Assembly: GCF_014837065.1 (NCBI RefSeq)
Contig: NZ_JACSPP010000002.1
Location: forward strand, 1-64,000
Source of the DNA: Phocaeicola intestinalis
Lineage (GTDB): Bacteria; Bacteroidota; Bacteroidia; Bacteroidales; Bacteroidaceae
Direction of reading: 5' to 3'
DNA: 64,000 nt
Shown: one piece after another, positions 55,586 to 63,826 of the stretch
Layout: the number at the start of each line of letters is the position of its first letter
Position numbering within the stretch: the stretch's first letter is position 1
Position numbers and translations under genes: made by a program
Notes under the pieces: model-generated
Told to the model about the DNA's origin: nothing
Databases searched by the model: none
Seen by the model: the letters and a program-made list of their open reading frames with translations, nothing else

Positions 55586-55591
55586 AACCGG

Positions 55592-57082
55592 ATGCCTATG
55601 TCACTCTACTCCGATATCCGACGCATACAGAAACTTGACGAAAAGCGGAATCCGATGTTCGAGAAAAACCGCTTCGCCAAAGTAATGATTTATATCGGAA
55701 TTGCATTTTGGGCAGCATACCTCGTTTTCTTCGGGGTATTGCTGCCCGCTGCTTTTTCCGACAGTTTTCCCAACATGGAACCTTATCACATCTTGAACAA
55801 AGGTTTGCTCATTGTCTTGGCCCTCGATTTTCTGATAAGGTTTCTGTTCCCTACTCCAGTACAGGAAATCAAGCCCTTCCTCTTGCTTCCTATACCCAAA
55901 AAGAAAGTGATGGCCGCACTCCTTCTGCGAGAAGCCGCCAACCCGTTCAATCTGTTCTGGCTCTTCTTGTTCATCCCCTTTGCCCTGCTTAGCGTCACCC
56001 GTTTCTACGGACTGGCAGGAGTGCTGGGATATGCTTTCGGCATTTGGCTGCTCACCGTGGCAAACAGCTATTGGAGCATGCTCATCCGGGTATTGAAGCG
56101 TCAGAAATTTGTCTACATCTGCTGGTGCCTGCCTGTTTATGGCATCTTTGCCCTACTTGAGTTCTTACCCGGCACACACTGGGTAAGCACTTTCACGATG
56201 AATTTAGGTGAAGCCTTTATCCTGTGGAATCCGCTTGCCTTCATCGGCGCCCTGATACTGGCAGGTATGCTGGGTATGCTTAACCGCAAAGTGCAGCTAC
56301 ACCTTATTTACAACGAACTTTCCCGCGTAGAAGATACCCGCCTCAAACACATCAGCGACTATAGCTTCCTTGACCGTTACGGAAATGTAGGCGATTATAT
56401 CCGGCTCGAACTGAAGATGCTCGTCCGGAACAAGACCCCCCGAAGCCAGTTCTGGAGTTTCACCATACTGACGGTGCTCTTTGCACTGGCACTGACTTTC
56501 GAAGTATATGGAGACGGACTCATGAACGATTTTATTTGCCTGTATTGTTATTGCGTAATGGGACTTTCTACCCTGATACAGACGATGGCAATAGAAGGGA
56601 ACTACATCGACGGGCTGATGGTTCGCCGGGAAAGTATTTATAATATGCTTTGTGCCAAATACTACGTACAATGTGCCCTTCTTATCATCCCCTTTGTATG
56701 TTGCCTGATACCGGTATTCAGAGGAAGCATCTCCTTGCTCATGTCGGTGACTTACCTGATTTTTACAGCAGGCGTCATCTTCCCCGGTGTGATGCAAATG
56801 GCGGTGTACAATGACAAGACGGCCCCTCTCAATATGGGACTGATGGGCAAACGCCAAGGCAACAATGCCTATCAGACCGTTATACTGGTCGCTTCGTTCA
56901 CCCTGCCACTGGTTATCTATAAAGGACTGGAACTGGCATTGGGGGCAACGACAAGTTACATTGTGATGTGCACCATGGGCATAATCGGATTTGTTACCCA
57001 CCCTCACTGGATACGCAACATCTACATACGATTCATGGCACGGCGCTACCGGAACATGGAAGGATTCAGGAATACAAGATAA
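55592..57082 (+). CDS. DUF5687 ABC-transporter membrane protein
   Basis: A 496-aa polytopic inner-membrane protein with about 10-12 hydrophobic helices. The pattern LDEKRNPMFEKNRFAKVMIY, then IKPFLLLPIPKKKVMAALLL and LELKMLVRNKTPRSQFW is that of DUF5687, a Bacteroidetes permease group found next to an ABC ATPase. The next gene supplies that ATPase, starting 28 bp after its stop. Substrate unknown; export of a lipid or peptide is plausible by the ABC-2-like layout. An alternative ATG is at 55598. Confidence 0.82.
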   Translation: MPMSLYSDIRRIQKLDEKRNPMFEKNRFAKVMIYIGIAFWAAYLVFFGVLLPAAFSDSFPNMEPYHILNKGLLIVLALDFLIRFLFPTPVQEIKPFLLLPIPKKKVMAALLLREAANPFNLFWLFLFIPFALLSVTRFYGLAGVLGYAFGIWLLTVANSYWSMLIRVLKRQKFVYICWCLPVYGIFALLEFLPGTHWVSTFTMNLGEAFILWNPLAFIGALILAGMLGMLNRKVQLHLIYNELSRVEDTRLKHISDYSFLDRYGNVGDYIRLELKMLVRNKTPRSQFWSFTILTVLFALALTFEVYGDGLMNDFICLYCYCVMGLSTLIQTMAIEGNYIDGLMVRRESIYNMLCAKYYVQCALLIIPFVCCLIPVFRGSISLLMSVTYLIFTAGVIFPGVMQMAVYNDKTAPLNMGLMGKRQGNNAYQTVILVASFTLPLVIYKGLELALGATTSYIVMCTMGIIGFVTHPHWIRNIYIRFMARRYRNMEGFRNTR

Positions 57083-57110
57083 AACAATCAGAAAACTTCA
57101 AACTCATAAA

Positions 57111-57824
57111 ATGGATATAACAATCAACCATCTGAAGAAAATATATGGCAAGCGTACCGTGCTTGACGTAGACGACTATACCATACACAGCGGAGAAATC
57201 CTCGGACTGGTGGGCAACAATGGAGCCGGAAAAACCACTCTCTTCCGGCTTATCCTGGACCTGCTGAAAGCAGACGAAGGAAATGTTTACATCGGTGAAA
57301 CCGAAGTGAACCAAAGCGAAGCATGGAAAGACACAACCGGTGCCTATATGGACGAAAGTTTCCTTATCGATTACCTCACGCCCGAAGAATATTTCTACTT
57401 TGTGGGCAAGATGTGTAACCTTGACAAGACAACCGTAGACCAGCGTCTGGTACCCTACGAACGCTTTATGAACGGAGAAATACTGGGACAGAAGAAACTT
57501 ATCCGGAACCTCTCGGCGGGCAACAAGCAAAAAGTGGGCATCCTTGCCGCTCTGCTCAACCAACCGCAACTCCTGATACTGGACGAACCGTTTAATTTTC
57601 TCGACCCCAGTTCACAATCGGCATTGAAACACCTGCTCCATACCTACAACCAGGAAACGGGAGCCACCATCCTCGTATCAAGCCACAACCTGACACACAC
57701 CATCGAAATCAGTACCCGCATCGCCCTGCTGGAACACGGAAAAATCATCCGCGACATTACTCCCATCAATGATGAAGCCAAGCAGGAACTGGAAAACTAT
57801 TTTGAAATCGAGACACAGGAATAA
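57111..57824 (+). CDS. ABC-transporter ATPase, partner of DUF5687 permease
   Basis: A 237-aa nucleotide-binding subunit. Walker A GLVGNNGAGKTT (about residues 31-42), Q-loop region YMDESFLIDYLT, signature NLSAGNKQKVGIL, Walker B LLILDEPFNFLDP and switch His in SSHNLTHT. It fits the ABC-2 exporter type. The ATG at 57111 gives MDITINHLKKIYGKRTVLDV, a standard start; the longer reading overlaps the permease gene. Followed by a long hairpin (57833-57888). Confidence 0.92.
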   Translation: MDITINHLKKIYGKRTVLDVDDYTIHSGEILGLVGNNGAGKTTLFRLILDLLKADEGNVYIGETEVNQSEAWKDTTGAYMDESFLIDYLTPEEYFYFVGKMCNLDKTTVDQRLVPYERFMNGEILGQKKLIRNLSAGNKQKVGILAALLNQPQLLILDEPFNFLDPSSQSALKHLLHTYNQETGATILVSSHNLTHTIEISTRIALLEHGKIIRDITPINDEAKQELENYFEIETQE

Positions 57825-57832
57825 ACAACATG

Positions 57833-57888
57833 CTCTCTGTAAAAGAAGGCTACCCTATCGGAAAAGGATAAACTTCTTTTGCAGAGAG
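57833..57888 (+). terminator. Hairpin after the ABC ATPase gene
   Basis: CTCTCTGTAAAAGAAG (57833-57848) pairs with CTTCTTTTGCAGAGAG (57873-57888), one G-U type mismatch, 24-base loop. It lies 8 bp after the stop. No T-run. Confidence 0.5.
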
Positions 57889-58005
57889 AATACTGGTATG
57901 CTTTCTATTCCAAAATAGTGTTACGATTCCGTTTTATTCTACTATAATTAGTTATTATTACTCGAAAAAACCGAGCCTTCCACGTCTCTGTATTTGTATT
58001 TTCAT

Positions 58006-58013
58006 TACATTTG
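58006..58013 (+). promoter_or_regulatory. -7 box of the NlpC/P60 gene
   Basis: TACATTTG, exact TAnnTTTG match, 23 bp before the ATG at 58036. It overlaps an earlier in-frame ATG (57994), supporting the later start. Confidence 0.5.
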
Positions 58014-58035
58014 TTTCCCAATAAATAAAGGAAAC

Positions 58036-58548
58036 ATGACCAAACATATCCATATACTCATCGGGACAATCCTGCTCATCCTCCTGTCCGCATGCGGTAC
58101 ACGTGCTCCACACTACAATTATCGCGAACTGGCACAAGCTGCCATCCGGCTGGATATGGACATCGCAATGGATGACAACCATTCCTTGTACGTGGAAGCC
58201 TCAAAATGGATAGGCGTACCTTATCGGTCCGGAGGGACTTCGCGAAGGGGAGTAGATTGTTCGGGACTAACCTACAACATTTACCGCAAGGTATACCGCA
58301 AACGGCTGGAACGGAACTCGGACGAACAACGCAAAGAAAACTGCCACAAAATACGCAAAGGAAAACTGCGTGAAGGAGACTTGGTATTCTTCCACAACGG
58401 ACGCAATAAACGTCGCGCCACCCATGTAGGCATTTACCTGAAAAACAACCGGTTCATCCATACCAGCTCCAGCCAGGGAGTTATTGTAAGCACACTGGAT
58501 GAACCGTATTACCAGAAATGCTGGATGCAGGGAGGAAGAGTACGTTGA
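58036..58548 (+). CDS. NlpC/P60 cell-wall peptidase lipoprotein
   Basis: A 170-aa lipoprotein (lipobox LLSAC, Cys20) with the papain-like NlpC/P60 fold. Catalytic Cys75 in RGVDCSGLTYNIY, His130 in ATHVGIYL and polar third residue His142 in FIHTSS are all present. It should cut D-Glu-meso-diaminopimelate or related peptidoglycan cross-peptide bonds at the outer-membrane side. The single-domain, Spr/MepS-like form is common. Followed after 18 bp by the DUF4858-like gene, so co-transcribed. Confidence 0.92.
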   Translation: MTKHIHILIGTILLILLSACGTRAPHYNYRELAQAAIRLDMDIAMDDNHSLYVEASKWIGVPYRSGGTSRRGVDCSGLTYNIYRKVYRKRLERNSDEQRKENCHKIRKGKLREGDLVFFHNGRNKRRATHVGIYLKNNRFIHTSSSQGVIVSTLDEPYYQKCWMQGGRVR

Positions 58549-58566
58549 AAAAACAAAAAAGCGAAA

Positions 58567-59469
58567 ATGAGGAACGAAGAATGGAACATCAAGTGGAAAG
58601 TACTGACTCTTGTCATACTCTTATCAAGTGAGGCATTTCCTCTGGCTGCCCAAACGCAGGAAAAGAATAAGGAAATCCGCCTGAATGAAGAAGCGGTACG
58701 GATGATACAGTTTGACTTTAGCGGCATCGAAAAACCGCAAGAAGAACTGAAAACACATCCGATGAACCAACCCTGGATGGAATTTAAGAAAGACCTGCGC
58801 ATACCGCGAAGCCTTATCGACACTACGAAAGTAAAGAAACCCACAGGATACATCCGTGCCGAACCTTATACCATATGGACACGCTTTGGCGAGGACCCCG
58901 TGTATGATGTGCTGGTACTGGGACGCCCCAAAAAATGGACCATCCACTGGGAGCTCAACCCAGGTGCCGTTTCGCCGGAAGAATACGGGCAAAGTCTTGC
59001 GCCAGGGACGGGCATGATGTACGACCGTGCTTCCGGACGTGTCGGAGGCTCTTTAGGTGCCGGAGTTGTTATCGGAGGATTAGATTTCATCGGATTCATA
59101 TACAACAACCTTACACCTCACGGACGGATGCTGAAACACAACCGTAAACATGCCAATGCCTGGAAAACCTACAAGAATTATCGCCCTACACGTGAGGACA
59201 GCCTGAAATTTCCTACTTATTACCGCTTACTACCCGTCTATGCACCGGCAGACAGCGATACCCTTACACACACAGTTCAGGCGGATACCCTTCCGAAAGC
59301 AGCCACACCTGCACAAACTCCCGATACAGACCGGTTTTCCAAATACATCCGCCAGCGACAAAGAGAAGACTCCATACGCCGGCAGGAGTATTTCCGCAAA
59401 GATAAAATACGAGGAAATTCGTACGACATAGAAAAACAAAACCGACGTTTGCGCGAACGTCAGGAATAA
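58567..59469 (+). CDS. DUF4858-like envelope protein
   Basis: A 300-aa protein with a signal peptide (about residues 1-28, ending LAAQTQ), a core domain of about 130 residues (FDFSGIEKPQEELKTHPMNQ; RAEPYTIWTRFGEDPVYDVL; GGSLGAGVVIGGLDFIGFIY) and a charged, Arg/Glu-rich tail from about residue 240 that is likely disordered. The core resembles DUF4858, known only from Bacteroidetes; assignment is moderate. It follows a peptidoglycan hydrolase, suggesting an envelope role. The tail is rich in Arg-Gln-Arg repeats (RQRQREDSIRRQ). Confidence 0.65.
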   Translation: MRNEEWNIKWKVLTLVILLSSEAFPLAAQTQEKNKEIRLNEEAVRMIQFDFSGIEKPQEELKTHPMNQPWMEFKKDLRIPRSLIDTTKVKKPTGYIRAEPYTIWTRFGEDPVYDVLVLGRPKKWTIHWELNPGAVSPEEYGQSLAPGTGMMYDRASGRVGGSLGAGVVIGGLDFIGFIYNNLTPHGRMLKHNRKHANAWKTYKNYRPTREDSLKFPTYYRLLPVYAPADSDTLTHTVQADTLPKAATPAQTPDTDRFSKYIRQRQREDSIRRQEYFRKDKIRGNSYDIEKQNRRLRERQE

Positions 59470-59496
59470 TGCGATTTCAAGGAAAGAAATAACCGG

Positions 59497-60513
59497 CTAG
59501 CCTTTACGCCAACGAACCAAGACATAAAGAATGACAGGCGCACCCAGCACAGGAGTGACGGCACCCAAAGGAAGAATGCCACGCTCGCCAGGCAAAAGGC
59601 AAAGCAAGTTGCACAAAAGCGCCACGGCACATCCCGCCAGCAAGGTCACAGGAAGAAGAGAGCGGTGATTAGACGTACCCAATAACATACGCGCCACATG
59701 AGGAACGGCAAGCCCGATGAAAGCGATAGGACCGCAAAATGCCGTGACCACCGCCGTAAGCAAACCGGCTATCACCAGTAATATACCCCGGACACGGCGT
59801 ACACGAATACCTAAATTTTCAGCATAACGGGGACCTAACAACAATGCATTCAAGGGTTTCACCATCAACAAGGCGGCCAGCAAGCCCATAAGGGCTATGA
59901 ACGAAAAAGCGGGCAACTGGACCGAAGACACACCGCCAAAACTTCCCAATCCCCAAATAACAAAAGAATGCACCCCTTCATCGGTAGCAAAGAAATTCAG
60001 CAAAGAAATGGCAGACGATGCCAGATAGCCTATCATTATGCCTGCGATGAGCAACATCACATTGCTACGCACCAGCACCGAAAGAAAAAGTACAGCCGAC
60101 ATCACCACCATTGCCCCCACAAAAGCACCCGCCACCATCGAAAGAAAACCCGAAAGCACAAACTGACCTGCCACAATACTCCCGCCGCCTGCCAACAATA
60201 CCAATGCTACCCCCAAACTGGCTCCGGAACTGATGCCCAAGACCGATGAATCGGCAAGCGGATTATTGAACACGGTCTGCAAAATCAATCCAGATACCGC
60301 CAATGCGGCACCACAAAGCAAAGCGGTGATACATTGAGGCACACGCGACTCCCATACGATAAAACTCCACCCTGCATCGGCAGAAGTATCCCCCAGCAGG
60401 ATAGAGGTAACGGCAGAGGAAGGAATCGGGACCGAACCTACATAAACGGATGCCACCGCCAACGCCAACACCGATGCGGCAAGTAACACGACATAGAGAG
60501 TGCTCTTCTTCAT
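59497..60513 (-). CDS. FecCD/BtuC-family ABC permease
   Basis: A 338-aa inner-membrane permease for a metal chelate, haem or cobalamin type substrate. About ten transmembrane helices. Family blocks: LCGAALAVSGLILQTVFNNP and LADSSVLGISSGASLG (the coupling-region GLxLQ and NPLAxxxxLG pattern), GPIAFIGLAVPHVARMLLG, LPLGAVTPVLGAPVILYVL. It begins 4 bp after the binding protein's stop; an in-frame TTG at 60525 is discarded in favour of ATG 60513. No BtuD/FecE-type ATPase follows; the next gene is convergent. Confidence 0.93.
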   Translation of the reverse strand: MKKSTLYVVLLAASVLALAVASVYVGSVPIPSSAVTSILLGDTSADAGWSFIVWESRVPQCITALLCGAALAVSGLILQTVFNNPLADSSVLGISSGASLGVALVLLAGGGSIVAGQFVLSGFLSMVAGAFVGAMVVMSAVLFLSVLVRSNVMLLIAGIMIGYLASSAISLLNFFATDEGVHSFVIWGLGSFGGVSSVQLPAFSFIALMGLLAALLMVKPLNALLLGPRYAENLGIRVRRVRGILLVIAGLLTAVVTAFCGPIAFIGLAVPHVARMLLGTSNHRSLLPVTLLAGCAVALLCNLLCLLPGERGILPLGAVTPVLGAPVILYVLVRWRKG

Positions 60514-60517
60514 ACGT

Positions 60518-61672
60518 TTATTCAAGGGGCGTGAAATAACGCGGTTGGTAATCCGGAAACAAGCCGGGATGAAAAACGGCTATCAGGTCTTTCAGCACAT
60601 ATTCGGGATGGAAAGGAGACTCTTCATAATACGGTATGCGCCCGGTATTGCATCCGTAAACCGTCTTCCGGCGGAACGCATCAAAACCCGTGTATGGCCG
60701 ATAGTCCTGCTCCAGCCCGGCATAGGTCTTGTCGTGCGACTGGTTATACTTAATGAGCCAGAAATCAGCATGGCGGGCACGGTCGTACACGGTTTCGAAC
60801 GACAAGGGTACCGAACCACTCTCGCTGATATAGCCGAATACATAACGCGCACCGGCATCGGCATAGAGCTGACCGGTCGTACTCTTGCCTCCCGGCACAT
60901 ACCATGCCGAGCCTTGCTTCAACTCGGCAAACACCAGAGGCTTCTCTTCCACCTGTTCCACCGACCGCCGCAAAGCCTCATACTCCCGCTCTACCTGTGA
61001 AAACAAAGAATCGGCTTCCTGCTCCTTCCCCACCAGCATCCCATAAAAACGCATCCATTCGGCACGTCCCAACGGTGAGGTCTCCATATAGTCGGCACAT
61101 TCTATCAACGGGACATCCAGTTGCCCGATACGCCCGTATGAACCATTCTCGAAAGGTGAAAGCAAGATACCGTCGGGATGCAAGGCAATAACCCGCTCAA
61201 CGTCGGGACTCATACTGCTCCCTACATCCGCCACCCTGCCGGCACGCACACGCTCATGAATTTGAGGCATACGGATATACGACAAGTCGCACACTCCACT
61301 CACCGCATCCAGTGCCTGCAATTCTCCGAACAAGCTGCAATGCACCGACGAATAAACCAGCATCCGCTCTAAAGGAATACGCACCACCGTGCCCTCGGGC
61401 AATCCTTCGGGCAATACCCGATGCTTGTCCACCAGCAGATAGGTGTGCAGGATACGCGTAGAATCCCAAGGATTGCGCACCGTAACTTGCGTAAACATCT
61501 CATGCTTCACAACGGTAAGATAGCGCGCGTATGCCATCTGCAAGGTATCGCCTTCCTCGGATAGCTGCGCTTGCATATACCGCCTTCCACCGCAAGCCGA
61601 AAGCAGGAATGTGCATGCGATAATCCACAAAGACAGGTTCACCCACCATTGTTTCTTCATTTTCTTATTCAT
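60518..61672 (-). CDS. BtuF/FepB-like substrate-binding lipoprotein
   Basis: A 384-aa lipoprotein (lipobox LLSAC, Cys about residue 27) of the TroA-like periplasmic-binding group. Seen are the two lobes and the ligand-cleft segments: RMLVYSSVHCSLFGELQALD, VADVGSSMSPDVERVIALHP and GILLSPFENG, and in the second lobe WYVPGGKSTTGQLYADAGAR. It is longer than BtuF. Expected to deliver a chelate to the permease that follows 4 bp later. No cobalamin riboswitch was found upstream (61673-61844), so a B12 role is not supported. Two or three nearby ATGs (61675, 61672, 61660) are possible starts. Confidence 0.85.
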   Translation of the reverse strand: MNKKMKKQWWVNLSLWIIACTFLLSACGGRRYMQAQLSEEGDTLQMAYARYLTVVKHEMFTQVTVRNPWDSTRILHTYLLVDKHRVLPEGLPEGTVVRIPLERMLVYSSVHCSLFGELQALDAVSGVCDLSYIRMPQIHERVRAGRVADVGSSMSPDVERVIALHPDGILLSPFENGSYGRIGQLDVPLIECADYMETSPLGRAEWMRFYGMLVGKEQEADSLFSQVEREYEALRRSVEQVEEKPLVFAELKQGSAWYVPGGKSTTGQLYADAGARYVFGYISESGSVPLSFETVYDRARHADFWLIKYNQSHDKTYAGLEQDYRPYTGFDAFRRKTVYGCNTGRIPYYEESPFHPEYVLKDLIAVFHPGLFPDYQPRYFTPLE

Positions 61673-61675
61673 CAT

Positions 61676-61844
61676 ATACAGTAGATAGAAGAAGTTAGAA
61701 GGAGGTATGCCTTCGGCAGGAGTTAAAGGCAAATAGTCCTGCCAGGGCTTCCATGAACAAAAGTATTGGCTTCTAACTCCTTTTAACTTCTTGAAATAAC
61801 TCCCTTTTTACTCCTTGCCGGCTAAATGCCGGCATTCATTCTAT
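61676..61844. other. Repeat-rich spacer upstream of the binding-protein gene
   Basis: Holds an imperfect inverted repeat of AGAAGTTAGAAGGAG-type sequence (61684-61700 against 61768-61794) and a perfect 7-bp hairpin TGCCGGC/GCCGGCA (61816-61834) just past the stop of the reductase gene. No TAnnTTTG box for the binding-protein gene was found. Confidence 0.4.
61816..61834 (-). terminator. GC-rich hairpin after the reductase gene
   Basis: TGCCGGC and GCCGGCA with a 5-base loop TAAAT, 11 bp past the stop of the gene at 61845-62414. In the direction of transcription it is followed by AAGGAGTAAAAAGGG, not a T-run. Confidence 0.4.
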
Positions 61845-62414
61845 TTATAACTTCCGGATCATCCGGCGGCAACGTTCCAATGTTTTCCCGCTTACAGGAT
61901 GTTTTTTGGTGCCTCCCACTTCGAGCGTGGCGCTGATCTTAAAGCCACTCCAACGGAGGATTTCGCGCAATGCACGAATGGTGCCACGGCTCTGGCGGAA
62001 AAAAACATTAAATGGAAAAGGAGTGGTGCACGTGCTGAGCAGCATAGCCCGTTTACCCTTGTGCAAAGGCTGGGGAATACCTTGCAGACTCTCGCCCATC
62101 ATCCCATACACCAGCCGGTCGAACAACACCTTCAGCGTACCTGGCATATTGCCCCAATAGCAAGGAGCCCCGATAACCAGTACATCGCATGCTCCGATGA
62201 GCTGGAGCACACGCTGGGCATCGTCTTCAGGCAGTACGCATGCCTGCTTTGTGCGACACACCATGCATCCCTTACAAGGCACGACATGCAAATCGGAAAC
62301 ACGGACCGACATGACCTGCATCCCTGCCTTTACGGCTTCTTCTTCCATCGCGCCCAACATACGGGATATGTTCCCCTTCGGGCGGGGACTGGCATTGAGT
62401 ATCAGCACGTTCAT
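61845..62414 (-). CDS. NADPH-dependent FMN reductase-like flavoprotein
   Basis: A 189-aa flavodoxin-fold oxidoreductase. The start MNVLILNASPRPKGNISRML is the FMN-phosphate loop of the family, followed by CKGCMVCRTKQAC (about residues 47-59), the Cys cluster of iron-sulfur flavoproteins of the Isf type or of disulfide-active relatives, and IGAPCYWGNMPGTLKVLFDR. Starts 4 bp after the TSCPD gene, so one operon. Electron donor and acceptor unknown. Confidence 0.88.
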   Translation of the reverse strand: MNVLILNASPRPKGNISRMLGAMEEEAVKAGMQVMSVRVSDLHVVPCKGCMVCRTKQACVLPEDDAQRVLQLIGACDVLVIGAPCYWGNMPGTLKVLFDRLVYGMMGESLQGIPQPLHKGKRAMLLSTCTTPFPFNVFFRQSRGTIRALREILRWSGFKISATLEVGGTKKHPVSGKTLERCRRMIRKL

Positions 62415-62418
62415 ACAA

Positions 62419-62664
62419 CTATGCTTTTACCGTACGCAACGCCTTGCACAACTGGTCGGGACATGAAGTGGGTTTCGAACCGCACCGGATACCTTCCAGC
62501 CGGGCTATCACTTCGCTCACGGGCATCCCTTTCACCAGAGCACTGATGCCTTGCAGATTGCCGTTGCATCCCCCGGTATAGCGCACGTCTTTCACGATTC
62601 CGTCTTCCACTTCTACCTCGATGCGCGTACTGCAAGTGCCCTCCGTCTGATAATCAATTCTCAT
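62419..62664 (-). CDS. TSCPD-domain protein (TIGR03905 type)
   Basis: An 81-aa protein named by its own C-terminal motif: RCGSKPTSCPDQLCKAL. The first half has paired beta strands (TRIEVEVEDGIVKDVRYTGG followed by CNGNL). TSCPD domains also cap some ribonucleotide reductases, where Cys may bind zinc; alone the domain has no known role. Start at 62664: an AGGAG-like stretch lies just upstream, and a -7 box TAATTTTG (62706-62713, reverse) is 42 bp away. The gene is the first of the TSCPD-reductase operon. Confidence 0.85.
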   Translation of the reverse strand: MRIDYQTEGTCSTRIEVEVEDGIVKDVRYTGGCNGNLQGISALVKGMPVSEVIARLEGIRCGSKPTSCPDQLCKALRTVKA

Positions 62665-62705
62665 AATCCAGCTTCTCCTAATAAAGATTATTCTAAGTAA
62701 GTGTG

Positions 62706-62713
62706 CAAAATTA
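62706..62713 (-). promoter_or_regulatory. -7 box of the TSCPD-reductase operon
   Basis: TAATTTTG on the reverse strand, 42 bp before the ATG at 62664. An imperfect 34-bp inverted repeat (62725-62813) starts right upstream, covering the -33 region. Confidence 0.45.
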
Positions 62714-62724
62714 AATGATATTAT

Positions 62725-62813
62725 CAGAAACACAGATTTCCGCAGATTAGCGCAGATTAAGAACAAATATTAGAATAATAATCCGCGAAAATCTGCGTTA
62801 ATCTGCGTTTCTG
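62725..62813. repeat. Long imperfect inverted repeat, TCTGCG family
   Basis: Arms of about 34 bp: 62725-62758 (CAGAAACACAGATTTCCGCA onward) and 62780-62813, complementary apart from a few mismatches. The repeating CAGATTnnCGCAGATT motif is found in other Bacteroides-like intergenic regions. The hairpin overlies the upstream part of the TSCPD promoter. Confidence 0.65.
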
Positions 62814-62887
62814 AGCCGACACATTATATCAACTAATTCTCAACATCTACTAATTAAACAATCCGTGTAATCTGTGGTGAAAAAAAA

Positions 62888-63619
62888 TCATTCTTCTTCG
62901 GGCTTCATATTGGTATATACCGTCTGCACATCGTCGAACTCTTCCAGGCGTTCCACCATTTTGTTGATGGTTTCGCGCTGTTCGGGAGTCACATCCTTCA
63001 GGTCGTTCGGAATATAAGTAAATTCACCTCCTACATCCTCGAACCCGCACTCTTCCAAATGCTTCTGGATGGCAGCATAGCTCTTCGGGTCACCATAAAT
63101 CGTGATAGTGCCTTCTTCGGGGTCTTCATCGTATTCATCGTCTACATCGTAATCGATGAGGTCGAGAATCAGTTCTTCCATATCCAGCCCGTCTTTCTTC
63201 TTGAAAGTGAACACACACTTGTGGTCGAACAAGAAAGCCAGCGAACCGGTCGTACCCAAGTTTCCGCCGAACTTGTTGAATACCGAACGCACATCGGCAA
63301 CGGTACGGGTCGTATTGTCGGTCAACGTATCGACGAAGATAGCCACCCCGTGCGGGCCGTATCCTTCGTAAGTCATTCCCTTGTACTCGCTCTGGTCCTT
63401 GCCCATCGCGTTTTTGATGGCACGCTCGATGTTGTCTTTCGGCATGTTCTCACGCTTGCAGGTAGCGATGACCGAACGCAAGGTCGGGTTGTTTTCGGGT
63501 TCCGGTCCGCCCGCCTTTACGGCAATGGCGATTTGTTTTCCCAGACGAGTAAATGTTTTGGCCATGTGGCCCCATCTTTTCAGTTTTGTAGCTTTTCTAT
63601 ATTCAAACGCTCTTCCCAT
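62888..63619 (-). CDS. YebC/PmpR-family DNA-binding protein
   Basis: A 243-aa member of the YebC (TACO1/PmpR) family, with the three-domain form: N-terminal GRAFEYRKATKLKRWGHMAK and a helical region, IAVKAGGPEPENNPTLRSVI and AIKNAMGKD, then YEGYGPHGVAIFVDTLTDN and the C-terminal region with an acidic loop (DYDVDDEYDEDPEEGT). YebC proteins have been linked with transcription control and, more recently, with rescue of ribosomes stalled at proline runs; which applies here is not known. A lone gene; the upstream region 63620-63871 is repeat-rich. Confidence 0.93.
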   Translation of the reverse strand: MGRAFEYRKATKLKRWGHMAKTFTRLGKQIAIAVKAGGPEPENNPTLRSVIATCKRENMPKDNIERAIKNAMGKDQSEYKGMTYEGYGPHGVAIFVDTLTDNTTRTVADVRSVFNKFGGNLGTTGSLAFLFDHKCVFTFKKKDGLDMEELILDLIDYDVDDEYDEDPEEGTITIYGDPKSYAAIQKHLEECGFEDVGGEFTYIPNDLKDVTPEQRETINKMVERLEEFDDVQTVYTNMKPEEE

Positions 63620-63698
63620 TGGATTATATATTTTAAATGTTGTTGTTTTTTTAAGGGACTAGGTAACTAGGGACTAGGGGACTGGGTTTAGATAGTTC

Positions 63699-63826
63699 TA
63701 TACCCTGCACGGTATGAATTTGTACACTTCCTTGAACATTTCGTACCGTTTCTGTAGAGACGATGTGCACATCGTCTCTACTACATGGCATATACAAAAT
63801 GCACAAATTAATGCGCGAGAAGTATA
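63699..63826. repeat. Element with terminal inverted repeats, copy B
   Basis: Ends TATACCCTGCACGGTATGAA (63699-63718) and ACAAAATGCACAAATTAATG to AGTATA (63794-63826) match the ends of the element at 16278-16441. The inner hairpin here is GTAGAGACGATGTGCA and its complement (63754-63781), unrelated to the ACACAGA hairpin in the other copy. Confidence 0.6.
63754..63781. repeat. Perfect 28-bp palindrome
   Basis: GTAGAGACGATGTG is followed directly by its complement CACATCGTCTCTAC. The core also occurs at 3470-3485. No loop, so it could form a tight hairpin or cruciform or be a site for a dimeric protein. Confidence 0.65.

Noticed and set aside
61673-61844. Cobalamin riboswitch ahead of the BtuF-like gene
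   Set aside because: No B12-box-like sequence or suitable fold was seen; the region is made of short repeats.
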